This document shows, one piece after another, positions 43,103 to 52,282 of a stretch of 64,000 nt of DNA. Numbering within the stretch: position 1 is the stretch's first letter; every line of letters starts with the position of its first letter. The stretch lies in assembly GCF_023074185.1 (NCBI RefSeq), contig NZ_JADPKY010000146.1:1-64000 (forward strand). Reading direction: 5' to 3'. The position numbers were made by a program, and so were the translations under genes. The stretch is from Bradyrhizobium sp. 132 (lineage in GTDB: Bacteria > Pseudomonadota > Alphaproteobacteria > Rhizobiales > Xanthobacteraceae). The notes beneath the pieces are model-generated. The model searched no databases and was not told the DNA's origin. It saw nothing but the letters and a program-made list of their open reading frames with translations.

Positions 43103-44082
43103 CAATTACTGATCGAATGGGCCGTGCTGCCTTCAGAACAGCAAGATCATCCGTGTCGGCCAAGTCGGCGTTCACCACAGCATTCGAGCATCCCCTCGAG
43201 GCGCTCGCGACGCCATCAAGGCGACCCACGATAAGATCAAGGTATCCAGGGTCGTAGAGGAGCTGCTCGATGGCTGGACGGGACCTACAAGCCGAAGGAG
43301 TAGCCGTCGCCTCGGGACCTCTCGGCGCTCTCCCGCGACATCACCCGGCTGCTATATTCCTGAACAAGCTCAGACAACGCCCACTGGATGCGGGCATTAA
43401 AGGTCAGACCAGATGGTGAGCGACGGCTTGAACGAGGGAGTGGTAGGCGACACCGCGAAGCTGGTGGCACATCGGCTGATAGCGCGGAGCTTCGTCGCGC
43501 CCCTTCGTTGGTGGAGAGGGCGAAGGCCGCTCATGCCCGCCAGGCCAAGCAGTTCGCAGCTGGCCCTTCGTACGCGAGTGGGAGGACCGAAGCAGGTTGG
43601 ACGCGAGGCCCTTCACGACGCCCCCGTCGTTGAGCCGTCCAAATGGACGTCCTTTTTGCTGTCCAATCCCATCCCAAACCTCCGTCCAAGCCGGCGGCTT
43701 CTTTCGCACAGCTATACCGATCCCTAAGCAAGGGTTCCGGCTAAGCGGTTACAGCCGTTCACCGCACCCGCCGGCTCAACACCTGAGCGGCTGCCATTCG
43801 GCCTGTTCGCCGAGATGCAGAAGAAGCGGAAAGAGGGACTCCAGGTTGGTTTACCGCGAAAGACAGTGAGTCCGAATTATCGGGCAAGATCTGGCGCGGA
43901 TTAGCAACTCCGAGTTATCGAGCAAGGTCTGGTGATCTCCGCTCTGCACACAATGCCAAACCTTATCACTGCGCTGATTGAACCTCTCGCCGAGGTCCCT
44001 ATAGCTGCCTTCGAAAGAGCCAAGCCGATTGAAACCGGGAAAGGCGTTGATTGACAATTACGTCTCGCCCGGGTGCCTCGAA
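43103..44082. other. region with no accepted gene
   Basis: Almost 1 kb. Several frames of 60-100 codons overlap on both strands and none looks conserved. An imperfect 27-nt direct repeat (TCCGAATTATCGGGCAAGAT and TCCGAGTTATCGAGCAAGGT) sits near 43869 and 43908. It may be a graveyard of earlier genes. Confidence 0.45.
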
Positions 44083-44907
44083 TCATTCTGTGGCCTTCGA
44101 GTGCACTGACCATGGCCATGCCAATGACGGTTGTGGTTTTTTGGCTTGCGGCCGCGCCGGGCTCGGCGTCGGCTTTTGCGTCTGGGCGACATTGGCCGAC
44201 TGCCGCCGACGCGGCAGTGGTATTTCGGGCATCACCTTTGGCTCTTCAGGCATCACAGTTGGCTCTGAGGCATTGGCGATGATGTGGGCGAGTTGTTCCT
44301 GGCTTGCGTTGAGCCGCTCCGTAAGCGTCTGACCGTCGCGCGCCATCTGCATCTGGGTCGCCTTGATCTGGTCGATGGTACTATTGCTGCGTGCCATTTC
44401 TTCCCGGCTCGCCTTGATTTGGCTCACGAGATTTTCATTGTCGCGGACCAATTGTTCTTGTCTCACCTCGAGCTGGTCGACCGTTTGCCTCAAGGCAGCG
44501 AAATCGTGTGCCATCGGTTGGAGCTGTCGCGCAAACTCGGAAGACAGGGCAACAGCAGTCGGCGCAACGTCTTTCGGCGCGGCGGCGTCCGGCGCGGCCT
44601 GTGTCAGGGGTGCCGGGTTTGAGGGGGCCATCTTCGCCGTATCAGCGGAGGATGACCACCGCCAGGCAGCGACACCAATGGATGCTGCCAACAGAGAACC
44701 GACGAAAGCCACGTAGCGCCGACCCGCCGAGCGATGAATCGTTGCCGGCGGGGCGCGAGACGTCTTCCTCCTGGTCGGCGGGGCCAAAGGACCGACTTCC
44801 TCTTCGTGCGCCAAGTTGACCCGGTTAGAAAACTGCTCCTCCAAGCTTTTCGTGATCTGCTCTTCCGCGAGCTTGTCGTCCAGCGTGGAATCCATTTGGT
44901 GCTCCAT
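44083..44907 (-). CDS. membrane-anchored coiled-coil protein, 274 aa
   Basis: A cytoplasmic basic part (APPTRRKTSRAPPATIHRSA) is followed by one membrane span (YVAFVGSLLAASIGVAAW, about residues 80-97), then a long periplasmic coiled coil (about 140-235). Repeated motifs are RQTVDQLEVRQEQLVRDNEN, REEMARSNSTIDQIKATQMQ and ERLNASQEQLAHIIANA. The tail is Pro/Lys-rich. Proteins like this are common orphans in the genus as I recall. It could be a structural or envelope-tethering protein; no partner is adjacent. Confidence 0.75.
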   Translation of the reverse strand: MEHQMDSTLDDKLAEEQITKSLEEQFSNRVNLAHEEEVGPLAPPTRRKTSRAPPATIHRSAGRRYVAFVGSLLAASIGVAAWRWSSSADTAKMAPSNPAPLTQAAPDAAAPKDVAPTAVALSSEFARQLQPMAHDFAALRQTVDQLEVRQEQLVRDNENLVSQIKASREEMARSNSTIDQIKATQMQMARDGQTLTERLNASQEQLAHIIANASEPTVMPEEPKVMPEIPLPRRRQSANVAQTQKPTPSPARPQAKKPQPSLAWPWSVHSKATE

Positions 44908-45393
44908 AAAATGCAATGGCACCCACCTGAGAGCGATCCGCGCATCTGCGCTACGGCGAGCTAACATTCGACGGGATGCAGATGGTTTTTGAGCCTGCGA
45001 AGCTTTCCAAGGGATGAGCATGGAACTGCACGTCACGTCTTTTTTTGCCAGCTCACCACAGAACTATACGGGAGCTTTTAACGCAGACGAGGAGGCGAAA
45101 CTATGTTGACGGCCGGACAACCAGGGAAAGAACCTTGACCCTTCGCAAGTGCTGTCCGCCATTCGGCGCGGGGTGACGTGTGATCGCGGAGCCTGGTCGG
45201 GGTTGCGCAGCCGGCTGAGCACCGGCGGCGCGCTGAGTGGCGCAAGGCCGAGGTGGAGGCCGAGCGCTTTCGCGCAGAATGTGAGCAGCTCGATGCCGCG
45301 CGGTCGCCACATCTTGCCCAAAATCAAGCGGCGTAATCGGCGACATCAATGATCAGAAGACACGGCGGTTGTACCCGAGCCTGATGATCTTGA

Positions 45394-45433
45394 ACGGCCC
45401 CGGAGTGCTTCACGCGCCGGGGCCGTTTTCGTT
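45394..45433 (+). terminator. orphan intrinsic terminator
   Basis: ACGGCCCCGG pairs exactly with CCGGGGCCGT around a 13-nt loop, followed by TTTTCGTTTT on the plus strand. No clear plus-strand gene precedes it, so it may be left over from a lost gene. Confidence 0.75.
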
Positions 45434-45455
45434 TTGGTTTGGGTATGGCCTGTGG

Positions 45456-45635
45456 CTACCGCTGATGACCGAGACCGACACCGAGCGCGAGCGCCTTCTG
45501 TCTCAGCGAACCTTCCGACCTCTTCATCAGTTTTGAAAGTTTGGCGACCGGGGTGCGAGCTTTGGAATGCGATTTGATCAGTTTCACCTCTTCATCCGTG
45601 TACTCTTTGCGCTTGATCTTGGACTTTTTTGCCAC
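45456..45635 (-). CDS. small HTH-like protein, 59 aa
   Basis: A GTG start after GGAGAG gives a basic N-terminus (AKKSKIKRKEYTDEEVKLIK) and a helix-turn-helix-like remainder (HSKARTPVAKLSKLMKRSEG, SLRQKALALG). The EYTDEEVKLIKSH opening is like SANT/Myb-type small proteins. It probably binds DNA. An upstream ATG at 45695 is possible but lacks a good site. Confidence 0.65.
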   Translation of the reverse strand: MAKKSKIKRKEYTDEEVKLIKSHSKARTPVAKLSKLMKRSEGSLRQKALALGVGLGHQR

Positions 45636-45923
45636 TTGATGCTCTCCGAGCCAATTAATGGGGGTGCGTAGTAGCACGCCGAATTGCTTCATCAAGAGCA
45701 GTCCGAGATTTGTTGATGCCTGACGGTGATTATCGTGGTGGTGCTGTCCATCGTGTTGCGGATCAAACGCAGCTCGACGGTGTTGAGATCGACAAGATCA
45801 TCTGGGGCGTTGCTTCCACATTGCAATGATGGTGAACGCCTGTTCAATAAAGTTTCGCGGCTGTTCCCGGAACGGCGACATTCCCCACTGGTTGGTAATC
45901 GTAACCAGCAAGGGAGATGCACA

Positions 45924-46160
45924 ATGAGGAAGCTTTGTTATGTTCTCGCCGCTGTGACGGCACTCAGCGTGGCAGCACCGACGCTCGCCGGTGCTCAGGA
46001 GTTCGGTTTCCGGATCGGTGGCGACCACGGATATTATCGCGACAGGGACTACGGATATGACCGTGGCTTTGATCGCGGATGGCACCACGGCTGGTACAAT
46101 CATAATCGAGACCGCACGGTAGTTATTAGGCGTCAGCATCATTGGGACTACGACGATTAA
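45924..46160 (+). CDS. small exported Tyr/Asp/His-rich protein, 78 aa
   Basis: A signal peptide (LCYVLAAVTALSVAAPTLAG, cleaved after AGA) precedes a mature part rich in Gly, Tyr, Asp, Arg and His (GYYRDRDYGYDRGFDRGWHH). A good ribosome site AGGGAGA precedes the ATG, and a strong terminator follows at 46163. It is a single-gene transcript for a small periplasmic protein of unknown role. Confidence 0.75.
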   Translation: MRKLCYVLAAVTALSVAAPTLAGAQEFGFRIGGDHGYYRDRDYGYDRGFDRGWHHGWYNHNRDRTVVIRRQHHWDYDD

Positions 46161-46162
46161 CG

Positions 46163-46194
46163 AAAATGGCCCCGACATTCGGGGCCATTTTTTT
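46163..46194 (+). terminator. intrinsic terminator after the small exported protein gene
   Basis: AAATGGCCCCG and CGGGGCCATTT form a perfect 11-bp stem around a short loop, directly followed by a run of T. It lies 2 nt after the stop at 46160. Confidence 0.95.
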
Positions 46195-46431
46195 GCTTGC
46201 GCTATCAACCGCGAAGGGCCCTTCGCTGCGAGCAGGTTCGCGCTACATCAAAGGAATGTGGACTGCTCCGCCTACGCAATATCGGATCAGTATCGCTGGC
46301 TCTGAGTTCTTCGCCTTGGGCCCATCAGCGAAGTGACGGCGCGCCCCGTTGAGGTCCGCTTATTGAGGCACGGCGGACTTGCTCAGGTTGACTTCTTCGC
46401 ATTTTCACCCAGAGCTGAGTCAGCGGACTCG

Positions 46432-46967
46432 TCACGATGAGCTAAGCACACGGCCACACAGCATGCTAATCTCAGCCGAGATCGTCCTAAAGTCACAGGG
46501 ATTCTCAAACCGCCGCACGTCCTTGAAGCGGTGGGGAATAGCATCAGCACCGTAGCCGGTTACAAAGATGAAGGGCTTCCCCAGACGAATCAATTCGTCA
46601 GCAATCGGGTAGGCTAAACATTCGCGCAGGTTTATATCGATCAGGGCAAGGTCAAAGGAATCCGTCTGGATTGACATTGCATCCCTAAGTTCGGCGATGG
46701 GCCGATCACCTTGCAGCCAACTAACCGAAGCGCCTTCGCCAAGTCATCTGCCAGGAAGGATTGCTGGATATCGGATGCATGCTTCTTTACGCAGCGATCT
46801 TGTATTGAGCTGCCCGTGCATTCTTTGTAGTGCTCAAGAAGCTCCCCATCGGCTAGGTGGTCCCAGTACTCCGCCTCGGCGAGCAGCTTCCAGCTTCTGT
46901 CAGGATGATATGCGGCGCTCTGTCGGCACAACGAGGCCATCGCGCGCAAGCGGCGTACAGGTTTCAT
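46432..46967 (-). pseudogene. chimeric, frameshifted receiver gene
   Basis: The N-terminal part (MKPVRRLRAMASLCRQSAAY, SWKLLAEAEYWDHLADGELL) belongs to the small family also seen at 63754-63891. It runs directly into the later part of a CheY-like receiver (SFLADDLAKALRLVGCKVIG, then in another frame FDLALIDINLRECLAYPIAD, PFIFVTGYGADAI). The acidic pair of the receiver is missing, and a frameshift lies near 46690. It looks like a deletion fused two genes and then decayed. Confidence 0.7.
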
Positions 46968-47201
46968 TCCCTTCCTCCCGTCCTTCTTCTATTTTTCCCA
47001 CCTTAATTTCTGTTTTTGCGTCAGCGTTATCATGATTATGATCCAGAAGTATTTTTAGGTTTTTCCGATCGCCGACCAATCGGTCGATGGCGCGCTTGCT
47101 GCGAGAAACTTTCGTTTGGGCTTCGGATCGCGCATTCGTTCACTCGCGGTGCGCTGCCGGTGGGCATTCGTTCCGCACTTGAAACATTGTAAGTCACTGC
47201 G

Positions 47202-47507
47202 CTAATGAACCGACCGGCAGTTTGTGTCTGGTCTATCCGTATCACCAACCCCGGCCCGCCATTCGGCGGCGCTGCTGCCTCGATAAGGCAAAGGGCCAGT
47301 CTCAAGCAGGCGTAGCTCGCCAGCATGCGCGACCTCGAACTTGATGACCAACTCAATGATGGGCGAGAGGAGCGCTAGTCGCACGGATTGCTGGATCAGG
47401 TGCGGCTCGCCCTGCACCAGCAGGTCACCGCCGGGCGAGGGTGGCGCACGCACCCAGAAATCGTGTGCATCGTCTGTCGTCAGCGTTATCGCACGTCCAA
47501 ACTTCAT
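47202..47507 (-). CDS. conserved small hypothetical protein, 101 aa
   Basis: The first 70 residues (MKFGRAITLTTDDAHDFWVR, GGDLLVQGEPHLIQQSVRLA, SPIIELVIKFEVAHAGELRL) look like a compact mixed alpha/beta domain that is probably real. The end (after residue 75) loses order and may reflect a frameshift, so the true C-terminus may differ. No function known. Confidence 0.5.
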   Translation of the reverse strand: MKFGRAITLTTDDAHDFWVRAPPSPGGDLLVQGEPHLIQQSVRLALLSPIIELVIKFEVAHAGELRLLETGPLPYRGSSAAEWRAGVGDTDRPDTNCRSVH

Positions 47508-47827
47508 CCCGTTGCTCGCGCGGCCCGTCGGTGCCCCAATTTAGGAATTTGTCACCGGTTGTTGTCACCATCTCACCATTGCAGATGAGTCGCGGTTCGC
47601 GGCCATGGAATTGCTGAAGTGGTTTGAACGCGGGCAAGACCAAGGATTGGTGGTCTCTTTCAAGAGGGAATGCCCGGAGTATGGACTTCCCGGCTAGTGT
47701 GTGGCGCCGAGCAGTACAGCTCAGCTAATTGATCCCAACTTACGGTCGGTATACCGCGCCGCCAAAGCTATGCTGCGGCTATTGCTAACGTCTGTGTTTT
47801 TGAACGTTGTTTTGAGCGAGGCGCCTA
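47508..47827. other. intergenic region, no gene seen
   Basis: Divergent intergenic DNA between 47507 (minus) and 47828 (plus). A GAGCGAGGCG site just before 47828 serves the plus-strand gene. Confidence 0.4.
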
Positions 47828-48028
47828 ATGAAAGACATCTCATGGTCTGATCTCGATAACGATGAACGGCGCGCTATCGCAGTATTGGGAGCCGGGCTCT
47901 CCATCGAACTGTGCGACCCTCTTGCGCTTCTGACGTTGCGGCGGATCGGGCTGATCGAGGGGTCCCATTTGACGGCTGCTGCAGACGATTTGCGAAGAGA
48001 TGCCGTTTCGAAGAGTGTCGCGAGCTAA
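47828..48028 (+). CDS. small orphan protein, 66 aa
   Basis: MKDISWSDLDNDERRAIAVL continues as LGAGLSIELCDPLALLTLRR, with the helical layout of a small three-helix domain. It has a good upstream site (GCGAGG) 8 nt from the ATG. Similar short proteins recur in the genus as I recall; function unknown. Confidence 0.65.
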   Translation: MKDISWSDLDNDERRAIAVLGAGLSIELCDPLALLTLRRIGLIEGSHLTAAADDLRRDAVSKSVAS

Positions 48029-48062
48029 GCCTTGCGATGGGTGGTAGGAGTTGGATCGGGGA

Positions 48063-48233
48063 ATGCCAAACGCAATCGAGCTCATTGTGGACGGCTACGT
48101 CAGCTTAAATGACAGGAGGGCTCTTGACGATTTGCGCATGCAGCGCCGGAAGCTCGCCGTGGACTTGAAGGCGCTTACCGGTTTTGATTGCCGGACAGCG
48201 ATCCAGCAGATCGAGGAAGATATCGAGACGTGA
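48063..48233 (+). CDS. small helical protein, 56 aa
   Basis: MPNAIELIVDGYVSLNDRRA then LDDLRMQRRKLAVDLKALTG and TAIQQIEEDIE. It is mostly charged helices. The ATG at 48063 follows GGGGA; a TTG at 48051 is an alternative. It lies 34 nt after the 47828 gene and may be co-transcribed. Function unknown. Confidence 0.6.
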   Translation: MPNAIELIVDGYVSLNDRRALDDLRMQRRKLAVDLKALTGFDCRTAIQQIEEDIET

Positions 48234-48244
48234 TCGAGGCAGGG

Positions 48245-48480
48245 CTGGCGCGGTTGGATGGCGCAACGACGGGTAGCCGATCTGTTCGCGTTTCTATCTG
48301 CCGTCGATCTTCTTTGCCCCCACGCACTAGGATCATGAGCACACGGCCGTTGTAATTCTTTGGCCTCATCCCATGGTGCGCCATCCAGCCATCGCGTTTC
48401 CTCGTCGGTCGTCAGAATGACCGGGGCATTAGCTTGGGCGGATCAGCCGGCCACCTCATTTGGCGTTGTCCTTGCGAAGC
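48245..48480 (-). pseudogene. remnant of SRAP/YedK (HMCES-like) gene, copy 1
   Basis: On the minus strand the segments ARTTPNEVAG and APVILTTDEETRWLDGAPWD, then EAKELQRP, match the C-terminal half of SOS response-associated peptidase-like (SRAP) proteins, which cap abasic sites in single-stranded DNA. The N-terminal half with catalytic Cys2 is absent, and a stop interrupts the part. A similar remnant lies at 52283-52432. Confidence 0.6.
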
Positions 48481-48622
48481 CTGAGACCAAATGCGGCCCC
48501 GGCGCCTGCATCGAACCAACTTTTTGAATGGGACAGACATTAAGCGTGAACTTCGAGCTAAAATTTTCCGTAGTTTCCCTTTGCATCAATGGAGTACGCT
48601 GTTGTCCTAGAGCTGGGGGGCG

Positions 48623-48965
48623 CGGGGATGACGCACTACAGAGCATATCTTTTGGATCAGAAACGCCACGTTATAAGCGTGGCTAAATTGCAGTGTGCCG
48701 ACGAGCAGGAAGCACGCGACCGTGCTCAGCAGCTAGTTGATGCCAACGACATCGAGCTATGGCAGCTTGATCAGCGCATTGCGGTGTTTGAGGCACCCAC
48801 AAGCAGAACCTCGCAGGCGGCGGCAGAGGAAAGCGTTCAGCGGGCGCAACCTCCTAGAACGAAACCTAAGTAAAGGCTGCGATCAAAGTAGGCGCACAAC
48901 TCGGTTGAGCGCGAGGATGGCGGCTCGGCTGGTAGTGATGCTGTCACCGGCGTCCGACCCTACGC
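48623..48965 (+). repeat. 340-bp direct repeat, copy 1
   Basis: This segment carries the gene at 48628-48873 and about 90 nt after it, and matches 52958-53303 at roughly nine positions in ten, including the non-coding tail (GAGCGCGAGGATGGCGG, GGTAGTGATGCTGTCACCGG). Confidence 0.85.
48628..48873 (+). CDS. 81-aa protein, three-member family (copy 1)
   Basis: The sequence MTHYRAYLLDQKRHVISVAK followed by LQCADEQEARDRAQQLVDAN and DIELWQLDQRIAVFEA is a short beta-alpha-beta unit with a strongly conserved core. Close copies lie at 52963 and 63079, with the pattern hY(R/K)hhhhD..R.VI..A.L.C.DEQ.A. The tail after residue 60 is Ala/Pro-rich and variable. GGGG precedes the ATG; an upstream start at 48589 is less likely. 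Function unknown. I recall such proteins in many copies per Bradyrhizobium genome. Confidence 0.75.
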   Translation: MTHYRAYLLDQKRHVISVAKLQCADEQEARDRAQQLVDANDIELWQLDQRIAVFEAPTSRTSQAAAEESVQRAQPPRTKPK

Positions 48966-49178
48966 AGTATTCTTCCGCACGGCAGGCACTTGAACAGGCG
49001 AGATCGATACAGCGGCATGGCTCAAGTCGCGAGGCATCAGACTGACGTCCACGTCGCGCTACATTCGCGATAAGCTATTTCCCTCGTGAGCGTCATGCTT
49101 TCGGCAGGGGGCCAGCAAAGGCTTTGAGCTTATTGGCTCCTCCCGGCATTTTCACTCCTTCAGTCGCGCTCCGGTAGC

Positions 49179-49364
49179 CTAAGCGCGTGGCGGATGCCCA
49201 CGCGTACTCGGCGGCGGTTGATCATCCAATCGGCGTAACAGATTAAGCTGAAGTCTAAGGGTAGGTGTTAACTCGTCGTCCCCAAGACATGCTTGCAGTC
49301 TCTCGCCAATCTCTCGGAGGATTGCGCGGCTGAACGCCCTGTCGATGTCAATACGGGTTCGCAT
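49179..49364 (-). CDS. small helical protein, 61 aa
   Basis: MRTRIDIDRAFSRAILREIG then ERLQACLGDDELTPTLRLQL and NLLRRLD. It is amphipathic and helical with a disordered Pro-rich end. This looks like a conserved small family of the genus. No function known. Confidence 0.65.
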   Translation of the reverse strand: MRTRIDIDRAFSRAILREIGERLQACLGDDELTPTLRLQLNLLRRLDDQPPPSTRGHPPRA

Positions 49365-49620
49365 GGCAGAACTCCCTGTTCTGGCCGAAAGCCTGCTCTG
49401 CTATTGTCGTTCTGTCTCTTTCAGGAGTTGAGGCCGAGACCGCCGCCTTTGGCTATCTGTCGCGAGCCGTTGTGGACAGCGGGTGATGAACAACCATTGG
49501 CTATCCAGCGGGCGACGGTCTCGCAAACACAACGCCGTCGGCCGACAAAGGTTCACATAAGTTAACCTCGGAACGCGCTTTGGTAGCTTGACACCACCGA
49601 TCCGGCGAGCGGCTCGCGGA

Positions 49621-49848
49621 TCACCTTTTCGGCAGGCCCAACGCTTCGACGGCCCGAATGCAGATTTGAACTGGGTCTTTCAGGCTGGTCTGACCGATCT
49701 CAATGATCTTCTTGGCGATCATTTTGGAACGGGGATCGTTCCGCTCCTTTACGCCGATGGTCTTCAGGGCTTGCTCGGAAGCGTTCGCGAGCCGGATGAC
49801 ATCTTCCGGTCCAAGAGGTGAGTTCTGAAGTATCCGGTAAATGACCAA
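49621..49848 (-). CDS. small helical protein, 75 aa
   Basis: The conserved-looking part is VIYRILQNSPLGPEDVIRLA, EQALKTIGVKERNDPRSKMI and AKKIIEIGQTSLKDPVQICI. A TTG at 49848 starts just before it; the open frame extends upstream to 50049 but that part is not family-like. Such proteins recur in Bradyrhizobium as I recall. Function unknown. Confidence 0.55.
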   Translation of the reverse strand: MVIYRILQNSPLGPEDVIRLANASEQALKTIGVKERNDPRSKMIAKKIIEIGQTSLKDPVQICIRAVEALGLPKR

Positions 49849-50027
49849 GCAAGCCCCCGCTGAATAGCAGCATCGCAGGAGTTCTTTCGCTGAAACTAGC
49901 GAATTGGGCGTGCGACCAGCACGCGCTCCATCGCAGGACGCCTGCGGCTCTTCACCGCCGAACAAGAGCGGGCACGAGATCAGCCGTAATAAAATCCGCG
50001 GCCCCCATGTAAGACCAGGCCGACGAG

Positions 50028-50465
50028 CTAATCGCCGTTCCGTCCGCACAATTGTCCGACCTCTTCGAGCACCTCAGACATATAGACGGGCTTCTCGCAC
50101 CGTCGCGCACGTTGAAAGCGGACAGGTAATACCTCGGGGCTGTAACCCGTCACGAAAATAAAGGGGATACGACGGCGTATCAGTTCGTCCGCAATCGAAA
50201 ATGATGGCTCTCCACGCAGATCAATATCGATGACTGCAACATCAAAGCCGCCGTTCGCAACCTGATCTTTTGTCTTAGAGATCTCGGCAAAGGGACCGAC
50301 TACAATCGCTCCGCGAGCGGTTAATTCCTGCTCAAGATCACTCGCCAAGGAGTATTCATCCTCAAGAACGAGAACCCGGCATCCGGCCAGGTTATCTACC
50401 TCAGCAGTACACTTAAGCCTCGCCCGGCTCAGGCCGACGTTCTCAATCGTGGCGATGCCAGCCAT
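50028..50465 (-). CDS. single-domain CheY-like response regulator
   Basis: A 145-residue protein. Receiver: RVLVLEDEYSLASDLEQELT (acidic pair), phosphoacceptor Asp in VAVIDIDLRGEPSFS, Thr in FIFVTGYSPEV and Lys in CEKPVYMSE. The order is that of alphaproteobacterial stress-type lone receivers. The ATG at 50465 follows GGGGAGATCGAGG and is preferred over one at 50504. It is the intact counterpart of the decayed receiver at 46432. No kinase is adjacent. Confidence 0.85.
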   Translation of the reverse strand: MAGIATIENVGLSRARLKCTAEVDNLAGCRVLVLEDEYSLASDLEQELTARGAIVVGPFAEISKTKDQVANGGFDVAVIDIDLRGEPSFSIADELIRRRIPFIFVTGYSPEVLPVRFQRARRCEKPVYMSEVLEEVGQLCGRNGD

Positions 50466-50504
50466 CCTCGATCTCCCCGCTGCCTCACGCGACCTTGCGT
50501 CCAT

Positions 50505-51071
50505 TTTCGCCCGAAACAGTCACACTCAATTTCAATGTCGGCTCGCGCCGTCGCATAGACTTGGCTCTAACCTCGGAACAGACGCTAAGCGGGAATGAGG
50601 CGATGTCATCCATTGTTGTTTGCGAAGAGCCGCCTGCCAGCTCTCACTAGCATTCGAAAGAAATGTGAAGCAGGAAACGAAACAATTTTGCGCGCAACCG
50701 AACCTTACTTGCGCAGCGCCAAGCAAGTGCAGAGACGCGATCAGTTGTTCTGACCGGCTGGCCCGAACGCGCCTCGTTGCGGAAGATCAAAACGAGGGTC
50801 GATCACTGTGCCTAGGCTGGATATTGTAGCAGAACGACCTTCTGTCAGGCTGCTGAGGTTATGAGGCTTGGCGCGGCATGTCCGTCAGGGCCTCACCCCG
50901 TCAGCGGGGGGATCGGCTCCGCTCCTATCGCAGAGAACTTACGTTTCTCCCGGTCTAGCGGCGGCTCGCCGCTAGTTCGACGCCGCTCCCGCGAAATAGT
51001 TCGTTAGGATCTGTGTGCCTAACTGAGAGCGTGCCGATTACCGCCGATTGCGGCACATGGAATGGGAATGT
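50505..51071. other. region with no accepted gene
   Basis: Nothing persuasive is seen on either strand; short frames overlap. It is followed by a terminator-like hairpin at 51072. Confidence 0.4.
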
Positions 51072-51112
51072 CGGCCCCGGCTGTCTCCCCAACCTGCGGC
51101 TGGGGCCGTTTT
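51072..51112 (+). terminator. orphan terminator-like hairpin
   Basis: CGGCCCC at 51072 and GGGGCCG at 51102 form a GC-rich stem, with additional partial pairing inside, followed by TTTT. No upstream plus-strand gene is evident. It resembles the orphan terminator at 45394. Confidence 0.6.
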
Positions 51113-51149
51113 GAACTTGCGCAGCATTGTTCACCACCGGTCCACAACT

Positions 51150-51284
51150 ATGATTAAGGGCATTGCTATCGCGCTATTTGCGCTGGGCATTTTATCTCAG
51201 TTCGATCAGGCGCTCTTCTATGGCCGCAATACTGACGCTGCGCTTAGGCCTGTGCGCGAGATCAGCCGCGCGTTTGGCGTGTAG
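51150..51284 (+). CDS. 44-aa membrane peptide (family with 38947-39081)
   Basis: MIKGIAIALFALGILSQFDQ is followed by ALFYGRNTDAALRPVREISR and AFGV. It is a single membrane helix with a conserved polar end. Its length and pattern match the peptide encoded at 38947-39081, on the other strand 12 kb away. Function unknown; the conservation supports real translation. Confidence 0.65.
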   Translation: MIKGIAIALFALGILSQFDQALFYGRNTDAALRPVREISRAFGV

Positions 51285-51340
51285 GCCGGCATTCCATCGC
51301 GGAAGCGCTCGCCCGTTTGCTCTCGAATCTTGCGGCGTGG

Positions 51341-51650
51341 TCACCGCCGGACTGCGGTCTCCACAAACTCCTGCACAGAACTTGGCACGTCATCGTGCTC
51401 GACAAAACGCCCGACGCAGCTCGTCGGCAATATCCACCGTCACGTCGCGCGACTAGCCCTCGGCGGTATTGAACGCAACGATCTGCACCGGATGACTATA
51501 TTGGTCTTCCAAAAGACGGCGGAGAAGCGATGCGCGGTCACTGTCTTTTTCGTCCGCCTCGCACCAGGCGCGCCCGAACCTGCCAAAATCGTTCAGCACA
51601 AGATAGGTGTCGTGATCGACATGCGGCACGATGGAGGGGGAGCGAGGCAT
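51341..51650 (-). pseudogene. small conserved gene broken by a TAG and a frameshift
   Basis: The first part is MPRSPSIVPHVDHDTYLVLN, DFGRFGRAWCEADEKDSDRA and YSHPVQIVAFNTAEG, then TAG at 51453-51455. The same frame continues coding-like: SRDVTVDIADELRRAF. A shift then leads to VEHDDVPSSVQEFVETAVRR and a stop at 51341. A tryptophan codon TGG changed to TAG would explain the first break. The combined product would be about 103 residues. Confidence 0.7.
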
Positions 51651-51843
51651 ACGCAGCAACTCCTGTTGGAGCGAATAGGAACCTTTACCGCGTTCCGGCC
51701 TCCCTGTGTAGGGGCGCACTCGGAAATTTTGAGGTACATCAAGCGGATAATTCTCTCGACAGCCCAAGCTGCCGCTTTAGCGGTAATTTCCGGAACAAGC
51801 GTTCACTTTGTAACTTAAGCTAAGGTCTCAGGGGAAGTTCGGT

Positions 51844-52233
51844 GTGAAAGAGTTGCTGCCGGTCGTACTGGTCGTCGAAGACGAGCACGCTGTTCAGGGG
51901 TTCATCGAGGACGCACTCAACGAGGCCGGCTTCGGCGCCGTATCCTTGTCGTCAGGCGAAGAGGCGCTGACGATACTCAGCGGCGACAAAGACAAGTTTC
52001 GCGCTCTGCTGACAGATGTCAATCTGGCGGGTCGATTGAGCGGTTGGAAGATCGCCAAGCGCGTGCGCGAGATCAAGCCCGACATGCCGGTGATCTACAT
52101 GACTGGTGTCTCGGGCGACGAGTGGCCTTCTCACGGCGTGCCGGGCAGCATCCTTCTCACCAAACCGTTCGCACCAGTTCAGGTTGTCACCGCCGTCGCT
52201 CAGCTTCTGAACGTTGCCTCGACAGAACCATAG
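51844..52233 (+). CDS. single-domain CheY-like response regulator
   Basis: A 129-residue receiver with a GTG start: VVLVVEDEHAVQGFIEDALN, phosphoacceptor Asp in ALLTDVNLAGRLSGW, Thr in IYMTGVSGDEW and Lys in LLTKPFAPVQVV. No output domain is present. It may belong to a phosphorelay or modulate a hybrid kinase such as those common in the genus. A GGGGAAG site lies upstream. Confidence 0.88.
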   Translation: MKELLPVVLVVEDEHAVQGFIEDALNEAGFGAVSLSSGEEALTILSGDKDKFRALLTDVNLAGRLSGWKIAKRVREIKPDMPVIYMTGVSGDEWPSHGVPGSILLTKPFAPVQVVTAVAQLLNVASTEP

Positions 52234-52282
52234 GTTCCAGTTGCAGCCATCCAGCCAACTGGATTGGCGGCTTCTACCAACG

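Noticed and set aside
43388..43727. Several overlapping frames of 80-105 codons on both strands
   Set aside because: They are mutually exclusive, have skewed composition from high GC, and none resembles a known protein.
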